NCBI RefSeq assembly: GCF_000208745.1
Contig: NC_030850.1
Location: forward strand, 4,815,817 to 4,879,816
Length of the DNA: 64,000 nucleotides
Direction of reading: 5' to 3'
Source of the DNA: Theobroma cacao
Taxonomy: Eukaryota; Streptophyta; Magnoliopsida; Malvales; Malvaceae
A model generated the notes under the pieces. It saw only the letters and a list, made by a program, of their open reading frames with translations. It did not search any database and was not told where the DNA came from. Position 1 is the stretch's first letter, and every line of letters begins with the position of its first letter. Position numbers and translations under genes: made by a program. Positions 36,701 through 50,740 of this stretch are shown one piece after another.

Positions 36701-39700
36701 AGCAATGATGTGACTTGGCATATCATGTTGCTGCAGATGGTGAGCAATAATAATTTTAACGGAGAAGAGCGTGTAAGTGAATTTGGAATTCATGTTGGAC
36801 AAGAACTTGCACTCGTTGAAGCGCGAGTTTTGCCTGCTCCAGTGGTAAGTTCATCCCAAAATGCTATATTTCAAGAGAAATCATGCTTGGTATTTTATTA
36901 TGAAATATGATGTTCGTATGTTTTGGTTGCTGCAGCTTAAGTATCATGATACTGGACCAGAAAAAAGTGTTAAACCTAGTAAAGGGGCATGGAACATGAT
37001 CAACAAGGTGCTATACTAGTTTTCTTTGACTGTGTCGTTCATTTCCTTTGGAATAAAAAAATAGAGAAACCAGAAAGAAGTCAAGATGATTGGGTCAGCC
37101 CTTTCTTCTTGCACCAAAGATTAAATTTCCAAGGGAACTGGAGTTGCACATGTTTCCGCATTGTATATTTGACATTGTGATGTGTCTTAAATTCTTTTCG
37201 GGGATTTATATTGGATAAGCTCTGGGCGTGATTGGAGCATTCATAATACTATATCCAGCCGAAAATTTGCGGAATGATGCTTTTCTTGGCTTTGAGGTTT
37301 AGAAGAATGGTGGTCTCTTTGAAGTTACTAGTAACAGAACCCTATTTACATTGTCCTTGGAACCTGAAGGCAATTGTAGTCATTTGTATGAAGTGTTGCT
37401 GTACCAGGATTTTCACTGATTATTTTTTTTGTTTTTTTGTTCTGCAGAAAATGGTCAATGGTGGAGAAGTGGATAATTGGACTTGTGTGAACTACTCCTC
37501 AAATTATGCAAATAGTTCAAATGACTGCTGTACACGATTGGTGGAAATGTGTATTAACAAAGGAATGGTATGCTGTGCCGTTTCTTGCAAGCAGATTTTT
37601 TGTTTGTTATTAAGTAATTGACTGACTTGATTTTCATCTGCTTGTTATACAAGGTATTTCGCCATACGGCTGCTGTCCCTATCCGTTCAGCTCATCCTTT
37701 TAGAATTGATCAAACTCTCCTAGATGTTTACGAGGAGTCTACAAGCCAAAAGAGGCCCTTAAGTTGTTGATAATTATTTTACCTGATCAGAGTGGCTCAT
37801 ATGGTAAGAGATCCAGATTTAAAAAGTATCTAGTTTCTCTTCACAACTAAAATCTTTTTGCTTGCAGGGAAAATTAAACGAATACGTGAGACGGAGTTAG
37901 GTATAGTTTCTCAATGTTGTAAGCCCAAGCAACCTTCAAAATTAAGCCTTCAATATTTTGAAAATCTTGCTCTGAAGATCAATGTGAAGGTAGTTTTTCT
38001 ACCTCATTGGTTATTAGCGATTTATGATATTGGCTTCTTTTGGTATTTTTTTAGTCATTTTTGAGAATTGTAAATTTACTAGGTTGGGGGACGAAATACT
38101 GTGCTGAATGATTCCATTGAAAAAACAATTCCTCTTGTGACTGATGTCCCTACAATTATATTTGGTGCGGATGTCACTCATCCACAACCTGGGGAAGATT
38201 CTAGTCCTTCAATAGCTGCAGTAAGCACGGTCTTGTTCACCATTGTCTCTTTTCTATTTCTGCATCTTGTTAAAAGGTAATTGACTGGTTGCAGGTGGTT
38301 GCTTCAATTGATTGGCCAGAGATAACTAAGTACCGAGGAATAGTCTCTGTACAGCCTCATCGGGAGGAAATAATCCAGGATCTCTATAAAACAGTTCAGG
38401 ATCCTCATAAGGGTGTTGTTCATAGTGGAATGATTAGGTATGGAGGTGAATATGGTTTTATTTTTAGGACCATGTTATAGTGTTATTGGAAGATGTCTGC
38501 TTCCTTCTATCAAGAATAACTTGTTTTCTTCAGGGAATTGCTTATTGCTTTCTACAAATCAACTGGAAGAAAACCTTTAAGGATTATTTCTACAGGTAGC
38601 CTTTGTTTCTGATCACCCAATTCTTGAATGTTTTTAGTGGCATTGTTGATCTTGGGTTTTTTAATTTGGCATAGATGGTGTTAGTGAAGGCCAATTTAGT
38701 CAAGTTTTGCTCTATGAAATGGATGCAATTCGAAAGGTATTTTAAAGGTTTGTTTTTAGGGGTAGAAGGGGGTACAGGGTTTGCAGAACTTTTCTCTCAC
38801 TTGGACTAAGTAACAGCTCAGTGTCTTTTGAAAAAAAAAAATTATTGAGCCTGCCATCAGCATGAACTATAAGTATTGTCTTATAAACTAAAAACTCCTA
38901 TTATTTTGAATGCTATGGAGTCTGTTATATGGTTTTTTGTATATCAAACTACTGGAGTATTTATTTAAAATGGAAAATACGAAGAATGTATGGAGTTCAT
39001 GATTTTTCAACTAGCAGAGCATGCTTAATAATGTCACCTACTTTTTATTTGTGCAATGTTTGGTGTTTGGGCTTGCTGATGCCAGCAATTGTATGTCTTC
39101 CAGGCTTGTGCATCAATGGAGGAGAATTATATGCCACCTGTTACATTTGTTGTGGTGCAGAAGAGGCATCATACTCGCTTATTTCCGACTGACAGTGCCC
39201 CAACAGATAAGAGTGGCAATATCGTAGCAGGTAATAAATGTTATAATAAGGATTGATCATATTCTTTGGATCTCCCTTGCTGCTGTACTATATTAACTCT
39301 TTACCACAACCATGTTTTGCAGGTACTGTTGCTGATACTATGATTTGCCACCCCACAGAATTTGATTTTTTATCTCAATAGTCATGCTGGAATCCAGGTT
39401 AACTAGGCTTGCCTTCTAATATAATGATCAATTTATATAATTATGATATGTTTCTTCTGTCTTGTACTAGTTTTTCTTTTTAATTGGTATTCACTATTTT
39501 TGTTATGTAGGGAACAAGTAAGCCCACTCATTACCGTGTCTTGTATGATGAAAACAAGTGTACTGCAGACAGCTTGCAAGTGCTCACAAATAATTTGTGT
39601 TACACGTAATGAATTTACATCTTTCTTTATAATCTGAAATAGTGTGAACAGATAATTTTTATATAGTTCTTCTTATTATATAATAATTCTTCTCATTTAT

Positions 39701-40012
39701 AGGTATGCAAGGTGTACTCGGTCGGTTTCCATAGGTTGGTGATCTGTTCGTTAACTACTCTTAAATCTGTTTTCAGGTTATCATCCATTTATTCCTAAGG
39801 CAGTGTTAACAGATAATATTATGATTACATTTGCAGTGCCTCCTGCATATTATGCTCATCTAGCAGCTTTTCGGGCACGCTATTACATAGAGGATGAAAC
39901 TGCAGATAGTGGCTCTGCAGATGCAAGACGGAATGTAAGAGACAGAAACGTGGAGGTTCGGCCTCTCCCAAACATCAAAGAAAATGTGAAGGAAGTCATG
40001 TTTTACTGTTGA
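33772..40012 (+). pseudogene. Argonaute, AGO5-like (copy 2, frameshifted)
   Basis: Same 22-exon layout as copy 1: 33772-34218, 34632-34849, 34947-35096, 35188-35321, 35436-35545, 35668-35774, 36293-36431, 36540-36656, 36737-36844, 36936-37007, 37448-37567, 37654-37803, 37868-37989, 38083-38220, 38295-38437, 38534-38595, 38675-38736, 39104-39230, 39323-39397, 39511-39605, 39703-39734, 39837-40012. Exons 1-11 are open. Exon 12 is one base short (150 versus 151), giving stop TGA at 37768-37770 and a 612-residue product with N and PAZ but no catalytic PIWI. Exon 16 is one base short, the exon 17 acceptor is shifted by two bases, and exon 19 has one extra T (75 versus 74), giving TAG at 39379-39381. 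The remaining coding sequence is well preserved, so decay is recent. Alternatively the indels are sequencing errors, but three independent ones are unlikely. Confidence 0.88.
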
Positions 40013-40999
40013 ATAGGCATGTCTTTTTTTGTTTATGTTTTTATTTGAGTTTCTACCACCAATGCATAGTTGGTTATCTTGAAGCCTTCAACACCATACA
40101 TATATGTTACATTTACATTCGCTTGAGTTAATATTGCCAATAACTTTTGAACAATTTGTTTATTTCAGTTACCAAAGTTAAATGTGGCTGTGTACAGAGT
40201 AAAATTATTCTCAGAATTATGTTTAACAAAAAATATGTTTTGAAATATGATTTTTTTTTTTTGCCTTTGACATGCAATTGTATTGAGCTATTTGCTACCT
40301 GAGGGGCTAAACTAAAATGTTATAAATCATACTTTATTAGTCCTTCCATATATCTATTATTTTCTCTCTTTTTAACTCTTGCATAGTAGACATGAATCTT
40401 GATCGATTTTGCATTAGTATTCTCTAGCCATTTCCAGAATAAGAGTGAGAAAATGGATTGTAAGAACAAGTTGTTTTTGGTGCACATGAGTTAGTTTAAG
40501 TGGAAGGGTCCAAGAAGAATAGTTAGGAAATGGAAAATAGAATTTGCTTTTGATCATGTGAAGAAGTTCGGGGAACAGATTGGAACTGTGGATCTCACCT
40601 TCTTCGAAGAAGACTAAACCAAGCTTACATTGTTATATAACTGTTATAGTAATAAAGGGGATATTAGCCAAACCGATAGCCAATCGTGATAGTTTAACTG
40701 AATTCTAGATTTCCAAACCTAAGCCACCCTATAGCATCAAATATCAGTACGAGAAAAAAAATACTAAATTAATTGATCATAATGACCACATTTTCTTAAT
40801 GCAATACCATATCAAAAAGAAATAATTCACTATTCGAAATAAATGCAAAAAAAAAAAAATCATTGCAAAAATATTCTAGTTTTGCATAAAATAGATATGG
40901 TTCCTACATAGTTCGTTATAGTTCCTATATATAAGATAGATATGGTAGTTCATTAGTTCCTATACATAAAATAGATATACGTTTCCTACGTAGTTCATT
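40013..40999. other. 3' flank of AGO5-like copy 2 with an extra ~0.5 kb segment
   Basis: Homology to the copy 1 flank is lost at about 40190 and resumes at about 40770 (ATTGATCATAATGACCACAT versus 26277). The intervening segment has no recognisable coding content or terminal repeats. Confidence 0.5.
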
Positions 41000-42660
41000 A
41001 GTTCCTATGTTCTATCCTGTCCTGGATTTGTTGGCCTTTCAAGAAAAATGCATTCCCTCCTCCACTTGGATAGCTAGCTTTAGTTGTCCATTTCCAAATA
41101 GCACTTTCGTTTTTCTTTTCCGTAGCTTGATGGTTCTCTAAAAGCCAAAAGGATTAAAGGCTGAAAAAGCAGCAGTTGCTGTTGGCACCCGCACAACCCC
41201 TTCGTTGTTCCCTACTATTTGATGTCCATTTCTCATGTTATTTGCACCAACAACCCTCTGCAATCTACAAAATAATCCCGTTAAACATTTACTGTGATGC
41301 AATTGTAAATTTATAGATATATATAAAAGATTGGGTGCAAATAATGACAGGATAAGTTAGGAAAAGGAAGAGGAAAATACCTGTGGATATGAATGCTGAA
41401 ATGGGTGATTGCGATCATGGGCAATCGTATGCCCATTCATCCTCTCCCATGTTGACTTGCAAAGCCTGCAATCTGTGCAAAAACCTGGAAGTATCGACAC
41501 TGTGAAGTTTAGTATTCATCATCAAACATAAAGATGAAGTGAGCCTATCAACTCATAATCATACTTATACAATGGTTTCTAGTTAATGAAAGACTTATCA
41601 TAATAATTAAACATCGGATATGTTGGAGCAATTGGAGTGTTGAAGGGTCCTGGTACTCCTCCCATTGTTCGCTGCGTGTGAGCAATTTGACAAAAATATC
41701 TTCTCTCCTGTTTAGTCTGTGCCATATGGATACATGTAGAGGCTTGCGGTGAAACAGGATACCTACAAGCAATCAGGTAATTAACTCATTAAAGCTCCTT
41801 TATCAAACACAAAAGGATCAAGGGAATCCTGTGACGCTGTCACATTATAGATGCACCATGGAGCAAAAAAGAAATGCAAAATACTATAAAAGTTGCCTAC
41901 TTATTAAGGGATTTTAAGGGTAAGTTTGGATCCCAAAGTTAACTCCAGAAATTTTATACCATAATCAAAATAAAAAAACTTTTAAAACTTTTGAAGATTT
42001 GGAAAAAGATAAATACTAAAATCAAATTGAAATTAATAAGCTACATTTGCATACTTATCATTGAAGATTCTGATAGTTTGTTCAGCTTTTTCAAGCTTGG
42101 AAAAACATAAAAAATCAAAACCCTTCTTCTTGAAATTATCAACATAACTAGAGCATATAGAAAAGATCTATAGATACTGTGAGTACATGTTCAGTTACCA
42201 GCAGAGAAAAGCGAAGCTTAGAAAAATATAGTAGTTTTACGGATTTTTGCTTTACATACATATTCTTCCCTTTGATATCGCGACCATTAAGTTCTTCAAT
42301 AGCTTTTTGGGCAGATTCTGGTGTTTCAAACTGAACATAGCCGTACCCTTTGCTGTTTCCATTGTCAAACACTTGAACTTTTCAAGACAAAATATTTCCA
42401 TAGTTTGCAAAAATTGCTTGAAGCTTCATGTTGTCGATTGAGGAGTCCTAGTTCTGCCAAGTATCCAAGTTTCCCAATCAATATATAAAAGCAAACGTCT
42501 AATTAACATAAAATGCTTCACTCCATCAAAAAGAATATAGAAATACGTACCTCGACAAAAAGATTTGCATCATCATTGGGTTTATACTCATCATGTGGCC
42601 ACGTCATTCGAATGGCTTTACCATTCATAAGTGTATTGTTCCTTGTAGCCATGGCTACCA
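41000..42660 (-). pseudogene. Poly(A)-binding-protein-like pseudogene, copy 2
   Basis: More complete than copy 1. Minus-strand exon-like pieces: 42660-42553 (NNTLMNGKAIRMTWPHDEYK, end of one RRM and linker), 42448-about 42230 (SSIDNMKLQAIFANYGNILS, then FDNGNSKGYGYVQFETPESA with RNP motifs and KAIEELNGRDIKGKNMYVKQ), about 42125-42052 (KGFDFLCFSKLEKAEQTIRI, end of the last RRM), 41767-41585 (HRKPLHVS, then QTKQERRYFCQIAHTQRTMG and PTYPMFNYYDK), and blocks at about 41487-41380 and 41260-41170. Lesions: an in-frame TGA at 42382-42384 where PABPs have Cys in NILSCKV, and two extra bases after KPLHVS. Intact family members bind mRNA poly(A) tails; this copy cannot make a full protein. Confidence 0.7.
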
Positions 42661-43600
42661 TTGCTGATCATCAGGAGAAAAAAAAAATTAAATTAAAGTA
42701 TGCAAATTGATAATAAATATTTATATATATATAATGTAAGCAAGCATGACCCTGATGTACATCTTAGTTTGTTAAGTCTAATTAACTTATGGTCCCATGC
42801 ATGGCGTAAAGAAGAAACGCAGTATGATGCATCATTGTTTGTTGATTGCAAGATCTGCTATCTATATATACTTAACTAATTTATGATCATTAAAGGAATT
42901 TCATAAGAGAACAATAGATGACAATAATATCAAATATATATTTAATGGCAGAAAAGAAAAAATATTTAACATATCGATTAATGCTTTTTTCAAAATTTTT
43001 AATATTTTTTGCCAACAAAATACCCAATGCCTCATTCTTGACTTGATCACTACTTGTCATAAAATATAATCTCTACAAATTTACTCGATAAATTAATAAT
43101 TTTGGTTAAATAATATTTTTTGTCAATATCGATATAGGGTCAATATGATATATAAATAATTTATTAAATTCATAATTTACTAAAATTAGAAGATAATACA
43201 TTTTTAAAAAAGACACATAAATCCTACTTGATATATAAATTAATAGTTTTTTTATACATCAAGATTATATATACATATGTCTCAATTAGGAAATCAATGT
43301 TATTTGTTTTTTTTTTAAATTGATGTCTCCTTATATCTTATCTCTAACTTTTCTTACTTTATTAAAAAGCTCTAATGTAACTTTCTCTAATTATAAAATA
43401 AAATTATACAATGTAATTATTATTTTGAGTATGTCTTTACATGAGACATGTTTTAATACAGAACTATCATCTTAATTGATATATAAATTAATAAATTATT
43501 GATTAAATAATATCTTAATTAATTAATAAATTTTTATGATCACTTGGATATTAATTTATAGAAATATAACTATATATGCTTATTTAGGCTTTCAGTTTAT
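42661..43600. other. Spacer between the PABP-like pseudogene and H3.1 copy 2
   Basis: AT-rich. A short block at about 42985-43045 (TTTTGCCAACAAAATACCCA) aligns with 29730-29785 before H3.1 copy 1. From about 43060 to 43605 the sequence has no counterpart there, so it looks like an insertion of unknown type. Confidence 0.5.
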
Positions 43601-44440
<840 letters not shown>

Positions 44441-46929
44441 ATTTACTTGCTTTAGTTTTGTATTTGTTTTGTGTGTTTAGGGTTTAATGTGGGAAATATG
44501 GAGGTGTAAAGCTGTGGGGAATTAGATGGTAATTTGATGTTTAGAGTGGGATTAAGGTTAATGTCCTTGAATGCTAAGTGTTTGTTATTGGAAATGGTTT
44601 TTATTACGGAAATGAATTACCTTTTCTTAATTGGGGAATTAATTGGTTTTGTTATTGTCCTTGATCGGGATATTGGCTTTCTTTTTCCTAACTTCTGGTT
44701 GAGTAGTTTGACCTTTTTTTTTTAATTTGACTCATTTTGTGGTGCTACTGATATCTCCCTGTTTTCTATTGAAAGCTAACGGATACAACACTACGTAAGA
44801 ACAGTGTCTGCTTTTGGTTTCTCCACCCTTCTTTCATACACTTTTGCATCAGTTTTTCTATCTCTCTTCTTTTTTTTTTTTTTTTGCACTGTTGTGGTAA
44901 AATATCATTTGCTCCTTTTACAATAAAAGAGCAATTCTATTCTGTTTCACATCTTATGATTTATTTTTTAATATTACTTTATTTGAATATTAATCTATCA
45001 TTTTATCTTTATTTAGACGCAATATTTTTTTTATTTTTTCATATGTTAAATAGATAAGTAAAAATAATTGAATGTAATGATGGGATATCTAGCTAATTTA
45101 ATTTCATTAATTTTTTTCAATTTAAATAAATCTTATCTAAAAAGTAATTTTGTCTCGTTCTAGTGATAAAAGTGTACATTATGAATTATAATGATTTATA
45201 TTTATGAATTTTGATTAGATTGACATTTCAATGATCATTTTTGGCTTAGCTCAAATAGTGTGAGCTTATGATTGTGATTGTTAGAGTAATTATATGGAGT
45301 AAAACAAAAGTTTGATTACTTTATTTGTGTGATTGAATTGGTGTTGAAATTAATACACATGTAGTAGTTAAACTTTTATATATTGTTCATGTGAACAAAT
45401 TTTTTTTTAAAAAAAGCATTTTTGTTCAACAAATTTCACTTTAATTTTGATGGAATGTTGATCAAATATATATCATACCTAAAATAATTTATCACTTTTC
45501 ATTAATATTATTTTTTTTCGAAATCAATAAATGTTCAAGGAAAAATGCCACAAAGCTTGATTTGTATTAAAAAAACAGAGGTACCTTTGGGCCAGGCATA
45601 TGAGGTCATATGACCACAAAGCAAAAGCCTATTTTACACTGGGGATGGCTCTTGTACCTCAGAATGCAAATCCACAAAGCCCAAGTGCAGGGGCAGAGCC
45701 TGGCCCCTTCACACTCACACAATCCCCCACTCAATAAAGCTCAAATCTTGTAAAATTTATTTTCTCCTTTTAATTGGTTGCTTAAAAAACAATTGGGACC
45801 CCCCCGGCCCCCCTTTTTTTTTCTTTGCACTTCAGCAATAACTTCACTGTATTATCATTCATACAATATTTTATATGTTCTTTTCCGATTTTCTAGACTT
45901 TTTAGGTTTTGAATACTATTATTGTATTATGTTCTCCAAATTAAAACAACAAAAGTGGCCTGGTACTCGGAGCAAGGACTGAGATGCTGAGATGGCACAC
46001 TTGGTCTTGTCTCAGCATATTCCATTTGCACAATTCTTAGAAAACCAGAGAATTTTGATAATTAATTGCCTTCAAAGGAAGTTTTGTATATTGTGCAATT
46101 CACAACTATTCAACGTAATGGTCTAAAAAATAAAAAGGTTTTAATTTCTAATATTTTTTCTTTACGAGTAAGGTATTAAGTTAACAAAGGTACGGGGAAG
46201 GATATACGATTGATTATATTTGTAAATTTTCTTTCACATGAAATTCAATCCCTGTCACAAAAAAGTCAGAATTTTATTATCCTCTCAATATTTAGTTAGG
46301 GATATGGTTAAGATTTTGAAATTCCATGGCTTTTCTAGGTGAAATTTTATTACTTTCTTTATCTTTTTTTCTTAAAAAATAATTTAATCCAAAGTTTACA
46401 TGCTGTTTGGTAGACAACTGAACATTTTCAGCTAAAGAATTATTTTTTAAAAAATTCCACATGCTTCAAATCATATATGCTTCTAATTAGATATTTATTT
46501 TAATTGGTAGTATTATATATATTGAGAAGCAAAATTAAGATTTAAAAGACTTAAAGGAAATGAAAAAAATTAACCCAATAATTCTCTCTTGTCATTTTGT
46601 GAGAATTAACACGTGGAAAGAACAAAAGGCAAAGGACATGAGTGGCGAAAACCAGGCTATAAAGCAGAAACCAAACCCCATTTATTTGCTCCTATTGCAG
46701 GAATTGAGCTTCCTTTTGCCCAAGGTCCATCCAAGATAAAAATGACCCCCCCATCTCCATCTTTCATGTGCTGTATCATATATAAATACGAAACAAGACG
46801 AGGCAAATAAAATCCAAGTGTTGGGTCTTTCACACGTAGGGTCCAAAAGCAGGGCAAAAAGGGCACAAAAATTATTCTTTTATTGGCATTAAAATACTTA
46901 ATTTAACAGTTGTAAATTGGATTTTCCTC
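44441..46929. other. Intergenic after H3.1 copy 2
   Basis: The first ~150 bp align with the H3.1 copy 1 3' flank. The following ~2.3 kb has no counterpart in the first unit. A CAGGGGCAGAGCCTGG end at about 45689 resembles a hAT terminus, with a G/C run (GGGACCCCCCCGGCC) about 110 bp away. A perfect GGTCATATGACC palindrome lies at 45604-45615. No gene seen; the 65-80-codon frames near 46613-46866 lack domains. Confidence 0.45.
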
Positions 46930-48175
46930 AGAAAGAAGGTTGTCAATTTGGAAGATGAATGGTGCACAATATCCAAAGGTTTCTAATGATTAGATGATGG
47001 GGAGATTGCTAGTTTACTTGATCGTACGGACATCTCTTAATCATTCTCCTTTGTTTCTGCAATTTTACAAGTTGATCCGAGAAGAAAAAAGGGCACAGTC
47101 CAAGTATTACAAGATTTTTTCCGTCCACTATATATGTAGTTGGTTCCACTGTGTTTCAAATGTGGCAAAAGCCATTCACAAAAAGAAGTTTTCAGTAGAA
47201 TACATTTCTTTATATTCTTTTTTCCTCTTAATTTGAATCTTGGGTTTTCACATGATTCTTTTCTTTTTGTTGCGGAAAGCCTTATCAGATGCCTTCTTTC
47301 TTAATATAATAAAACCTCTTAGATTCGGAGCCAATATTGTTTAGTGCATAACACATGTAATTAAAAAAAAAAAAATTGTTTCCTTATTTCTTTCCTTCAA
47401 CTTTGACTTGCTATAAGGTATTGTTTCTTTGAAGTTTTATATCCTTTAGAATAAGAAGTAGATCAATTAAAGTGTGATACAATTTCTATGTGAATCTAAA
47501 AATAAGATAGCCTAAATGTTGTTAAATTTTTTTATATAAAAATTTCTTTATTATTTTTATTTAAATTAAGATATCTTTTTTGGATGTCTTCCATTTAAAG
47601 AAAAGTTAGTAATATAGTTAATTTTTCTCAAATGAATAAAAAAGAAAATGTTGTATCTGAATTTGAATGAAATAACAGGTTGAATTTTGAAATAAAAATT
47701 TGAATAATATTAGATATTAAAATAAGTATTTAGTCAAATAAGATATTATTATATGTTATGATAGTGATTTGAATGAGTTTGCCTTTTTGTCTAGCATAAA
47801 TTTGTCATATATTTTACTCATTAGTTAATTCACTCATAAATTCTGACATACGAAACGTGAAGAATGAGAATAGAGATGACGATATTAATGTGAATAGAAA
47901 CCGGATATGGAGCAAATGTTTATCTAAATTGTTGAAATTGTCTAAGTAAAAGACCTAAGAATCTAGAATCAGTAAAAATAAATAATTTCAAGTTAACAAA
48001 TGAATTTATCCAAGAATGCCTTATCCGCAATGCCAAGTTGAATAATGTATATTTATACCCGTTCATAATTTGTCGATTCTGTTGTACCTGTTATAATAAA
48101 ATGTTATGTATCTTTCTCTAACAATTTCTTTTGAATAAAATAACAAAACTTCATATGTAACAAAGCAAAGCAATG
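46930..48175. repeat. Repeat R3, downstream of the second AGO5/H3 unit
   Basis: The longest copy of repeat R. Its left part matches R2 (AAGAAGGTTGTCAATTTGGAAG, GTTTCTAATGATTAGATGAT), its middle matches R1 and R2, and its right part matches R1 (ACCTAAGAATCTAGAATCAG, CTGTTGTACCTGTTATAATA, AAAATAACAAAACTTCATA). No coding potential. Confidence 0.8.
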
Positions 48176-48405
48176 GTCTAATTTGTGATGCCCCAAACCT
48201 AAGCCTGTAACTTTGGGGTTGTTGACACACTTGACACTTGTTTAATATGAACACATATGATTAAAAAATATATGCCTAAGATTTAAATGTCTGTATAATA
48301 ATATAAAAGTAATAAAAGAGTTTTCTTTTTTTTTTTGTTGAAAATAAAAGTATATTTGGGCACTACCAACCAAAAGAACAGGTTAAAAGGATAAATCTCA
48401 ATTGC

Positions 48406-48413
48406 TATATAAG
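48406..48413 (+). promoter_or_regulatory. TATA box of the MIZ1-like gene
   Basis: TATATAAG lies about 60 bp upstream of the start codon, with a short leader. No clear second element was identified. Confidence 0.5.
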
Positions 48414-48471
48414 GCTGATCCCATCGGCAACAACCCACAAGCTAGCCTCCCATATTTGACATAAGGCAAAC

Positions 48472-49176
48472 ATGTCCTGTCCAACAATTGATGCCACCAC
48501 CCACATAAGCAACGGTGTCACGTCAGTTGACTGCCAGAAACAAGTCCGTTCATGGCGGCTTCTTCGTTCCCTCATGGAACTCCTCATTCCAAGCTGCAAC
48601 TGCACCTTCGTCGACGACCATGAGATCAAACATGAAAATTACCTTCGCAGCTATTATCCACAACCTGTCTGTACTTCGTCTAGTGTAATTACAGGTACCA
48701 TCTTTGGTTATCGCAGGGGAAAAGTGAGCTTTTGTATTCAAGCAAACTCAAAGTCCACCAACCCAATTCTCCTCCTTGAGTTTGCAGTCCCAACAGCGGT
48801 TTTGGCTAGAGAAATGCAAGGTGGTATCCTCCGGATTGCGCTGGAGTGCACCAATTCAGGGAATGATGGGAATTCTGATTCAGTTTTGTCCGTGCCAGTG
48901 TGGACTATGTACTGTAATGGAAGGAAAGTTGGGTATGCATTTAAGCGCAGGCCATCGAAAGCTGATATGGATGCTTTAAGGCTAATGGGTTCAGTTGTTG
49001 TTGGTACTGGAATGATTAGTGGAAAGGAACTCGATCATGACGATGAACTTATGTACCTGAGGGCTAACTTTGATAGAGTTCGTGGTTCATCTCATTCTGA
49101 ATCATTCCATTTGATTGATCCGGATGGAAACATTGGTCAGGAGCTTAGTGTTTTCTTTTTCCGGTCACGGCCGTGA
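48472..49176 (+). CDS. MIZU-KUSSEI 1-like protein (DUF617)
   Basis: Intronless, 234 residues from ATG 48472 to the TGA at 49176. The N-terminal ~75 residues are variable. The DUF617/MIZ1 domain fills about 78-232, with GTIFGYRRGKVSFCIQ, LLLEFAVPTAVLAREMQGG, VWTMYCNGRKVGYAFKR, LRLMGSVVVGTGMI and the C-terminal FHLIDPDGNIGQELSVFFFR. Arabidopsis MIZ1 is required for root hydrotropism and sits at the endoplasmic reticulum; most paralogues have no known biochemical role. Length and lack of introns are usual for the family. Which paralogue this is cannot be decided here. Confidence 0.93.
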   Translation: MSCPTIDATTHISNGVTSVDCQKQVRSWRLLRSLMELLIPSCNCTFVDDHEIKHENYLRSYYPQPVCTSSSVITGTIFGYRRGKVSFCIQANSKSTNPILLLEFAVPTAVLAREMQGGILRIALECTNSGNDGNSDSVLSVPVWTMYCNGRKVGYAFKRRPSKADMDALRLMGSVVVGTGMISGKELDHDDELMYLRANFDRVRGSSHSESFHLIDPDGNIGQELSVFFFRSRP

Positions 49177-50740
49177 CCTTGATTCTGGTTTTTCCACAGA
49201 TACTTTTTTATTTCGAGTCTAGTGGGGGGTTGTCCTGTAACCAGTTTTTAGGCCGTCCCCTTCTTTTTGAGCTGTGCTGATCATTAGCATAGCTTTTACA
49301 GCCTTTGTATTTGAGAAAAATCTATGTTTTGGGGGGAGGTGACAATACCATCTGTACGGCCTGGGTAAGGGAAACTAGATTTCTGTAACTATAACAAAAG
49401 TGGTAGAGATCATCAGGTTTAACTATGAAGTGTTTTTTTTCTCTTCTACTTCAAAATGAAACTAGTTAATTTGCCATTTTTACCATATGGTTTCAGTATC
49501 ATGGATGATTCTGAATGGAATTTTCATTCTGTCAAGTACATGCTGTAAACATCAAGACAGCGAAAGCGCATTCCCTCTTCCAGAAGAAGAATGATATTAC
49601 TATTGCCCTGTGGGCAAGGCTGTCCCCATTTGGCATATATCCAAATAGCCCGACCACTCGACAAATCATATATATCTTGATTTCAGTATGCAAATTTCGG
49701 CAAACCATGATGAACCAGTCTGTCCTAAAAACAGTAACCTGCACTAAATCCCTTTTTCCCCCTTGGGGGTAATTTCTTAAGGATTAATTATAATACAATG
49801 ACAGAGCAACATGTCTCATGCAGGCTTGCATATATGAACCAGGTAAAAGTCATAAGAAAAATGCCATTGCAGATCATGAGAATTTTGAACAGTTCACACT
49901 TCCAACATACCAAAAACAAAACATACTAACATCATCCTCTACATCATCACCATTTTTTTAATTGTTTAGCAGGCGCAACAAAGTCCAACTTTTTCTCTTC
50001 TTTTTTCTTTCAAACTTCTGAATAGCACCAGCATAATATATATAATATTTTTAGCAGCTGAAAATGGACAGCTGCCCAAATCTGTTTTAACCCTTTATTA
50101 TTCTAATCTTTGAGAATAACATTTCATGAGCTTCATTGAATCAAAAACAGTGCACCAAAAGAATATATGATTCGTGTGTGTGTATATATATATGCCATAT
50201 GCAGAGATCCAGACTGTGAAAAAGCAAAAGATTTCTGTGTTAGAAATCCGACAACTTGAGATTACAATCCTTTCTCAATACTTGCCATTCTATATTTGTA
50301 TGAATATGTAGATGAACACATATTTGAAGCTTTAGTGAGGTAGAGATTTTTGTACAATTGTCAGGGTGGGGGCTTTGTTTTCTCTAAAATGGGAGATGAT
50401 ATGTTGTTGTATGAGCTGTTATGTTGATGCCTTGTCTCGTTTTTTTCCAGAGCGTGTGTGTAGATATTGTAATGTGCACATGGCAGGAGGATCTATAATC
50501 ATGAATTGGTGTTCATCACCTTTCTATTACTATTTTGGTTGGGTCTGTGCCTTTTTCACTTTTAAGCTTAACAAGTTCTTTTTTTTTTTTAAATTAAATT
50601 ATCATGTAATCGACTTTTTATTTGTTTGTTTTTAAAGGATCGCTGGTAAGAACCTAGATGTTCAATGCCATGGATGCACCCAAGGTACGTAAGAGTGGGG
50701 CTAACGTAATAATTGAAGAGGTAATAAAGAGATAAGAAGG
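49177..50740. other. 3' flank and intergenic DNA after the MIZ1-like gene
   Basis: The first few hundred bases are likely 3' UTR. No further gene: frames at 49515-49772 and 50366-50635 lack domains and have T-rich composition. A (GT)n/(AT)n microsatellite lies at about 50174-50192. Confidence 0.45.

Noticed and set aside
45689..45810. CAGGGGCAGAGCCTGG end suggesting a hAT element
   Set aside because: Only one credible end is visible and there is no target-site duplication; mentioned in the intergenic entry only.
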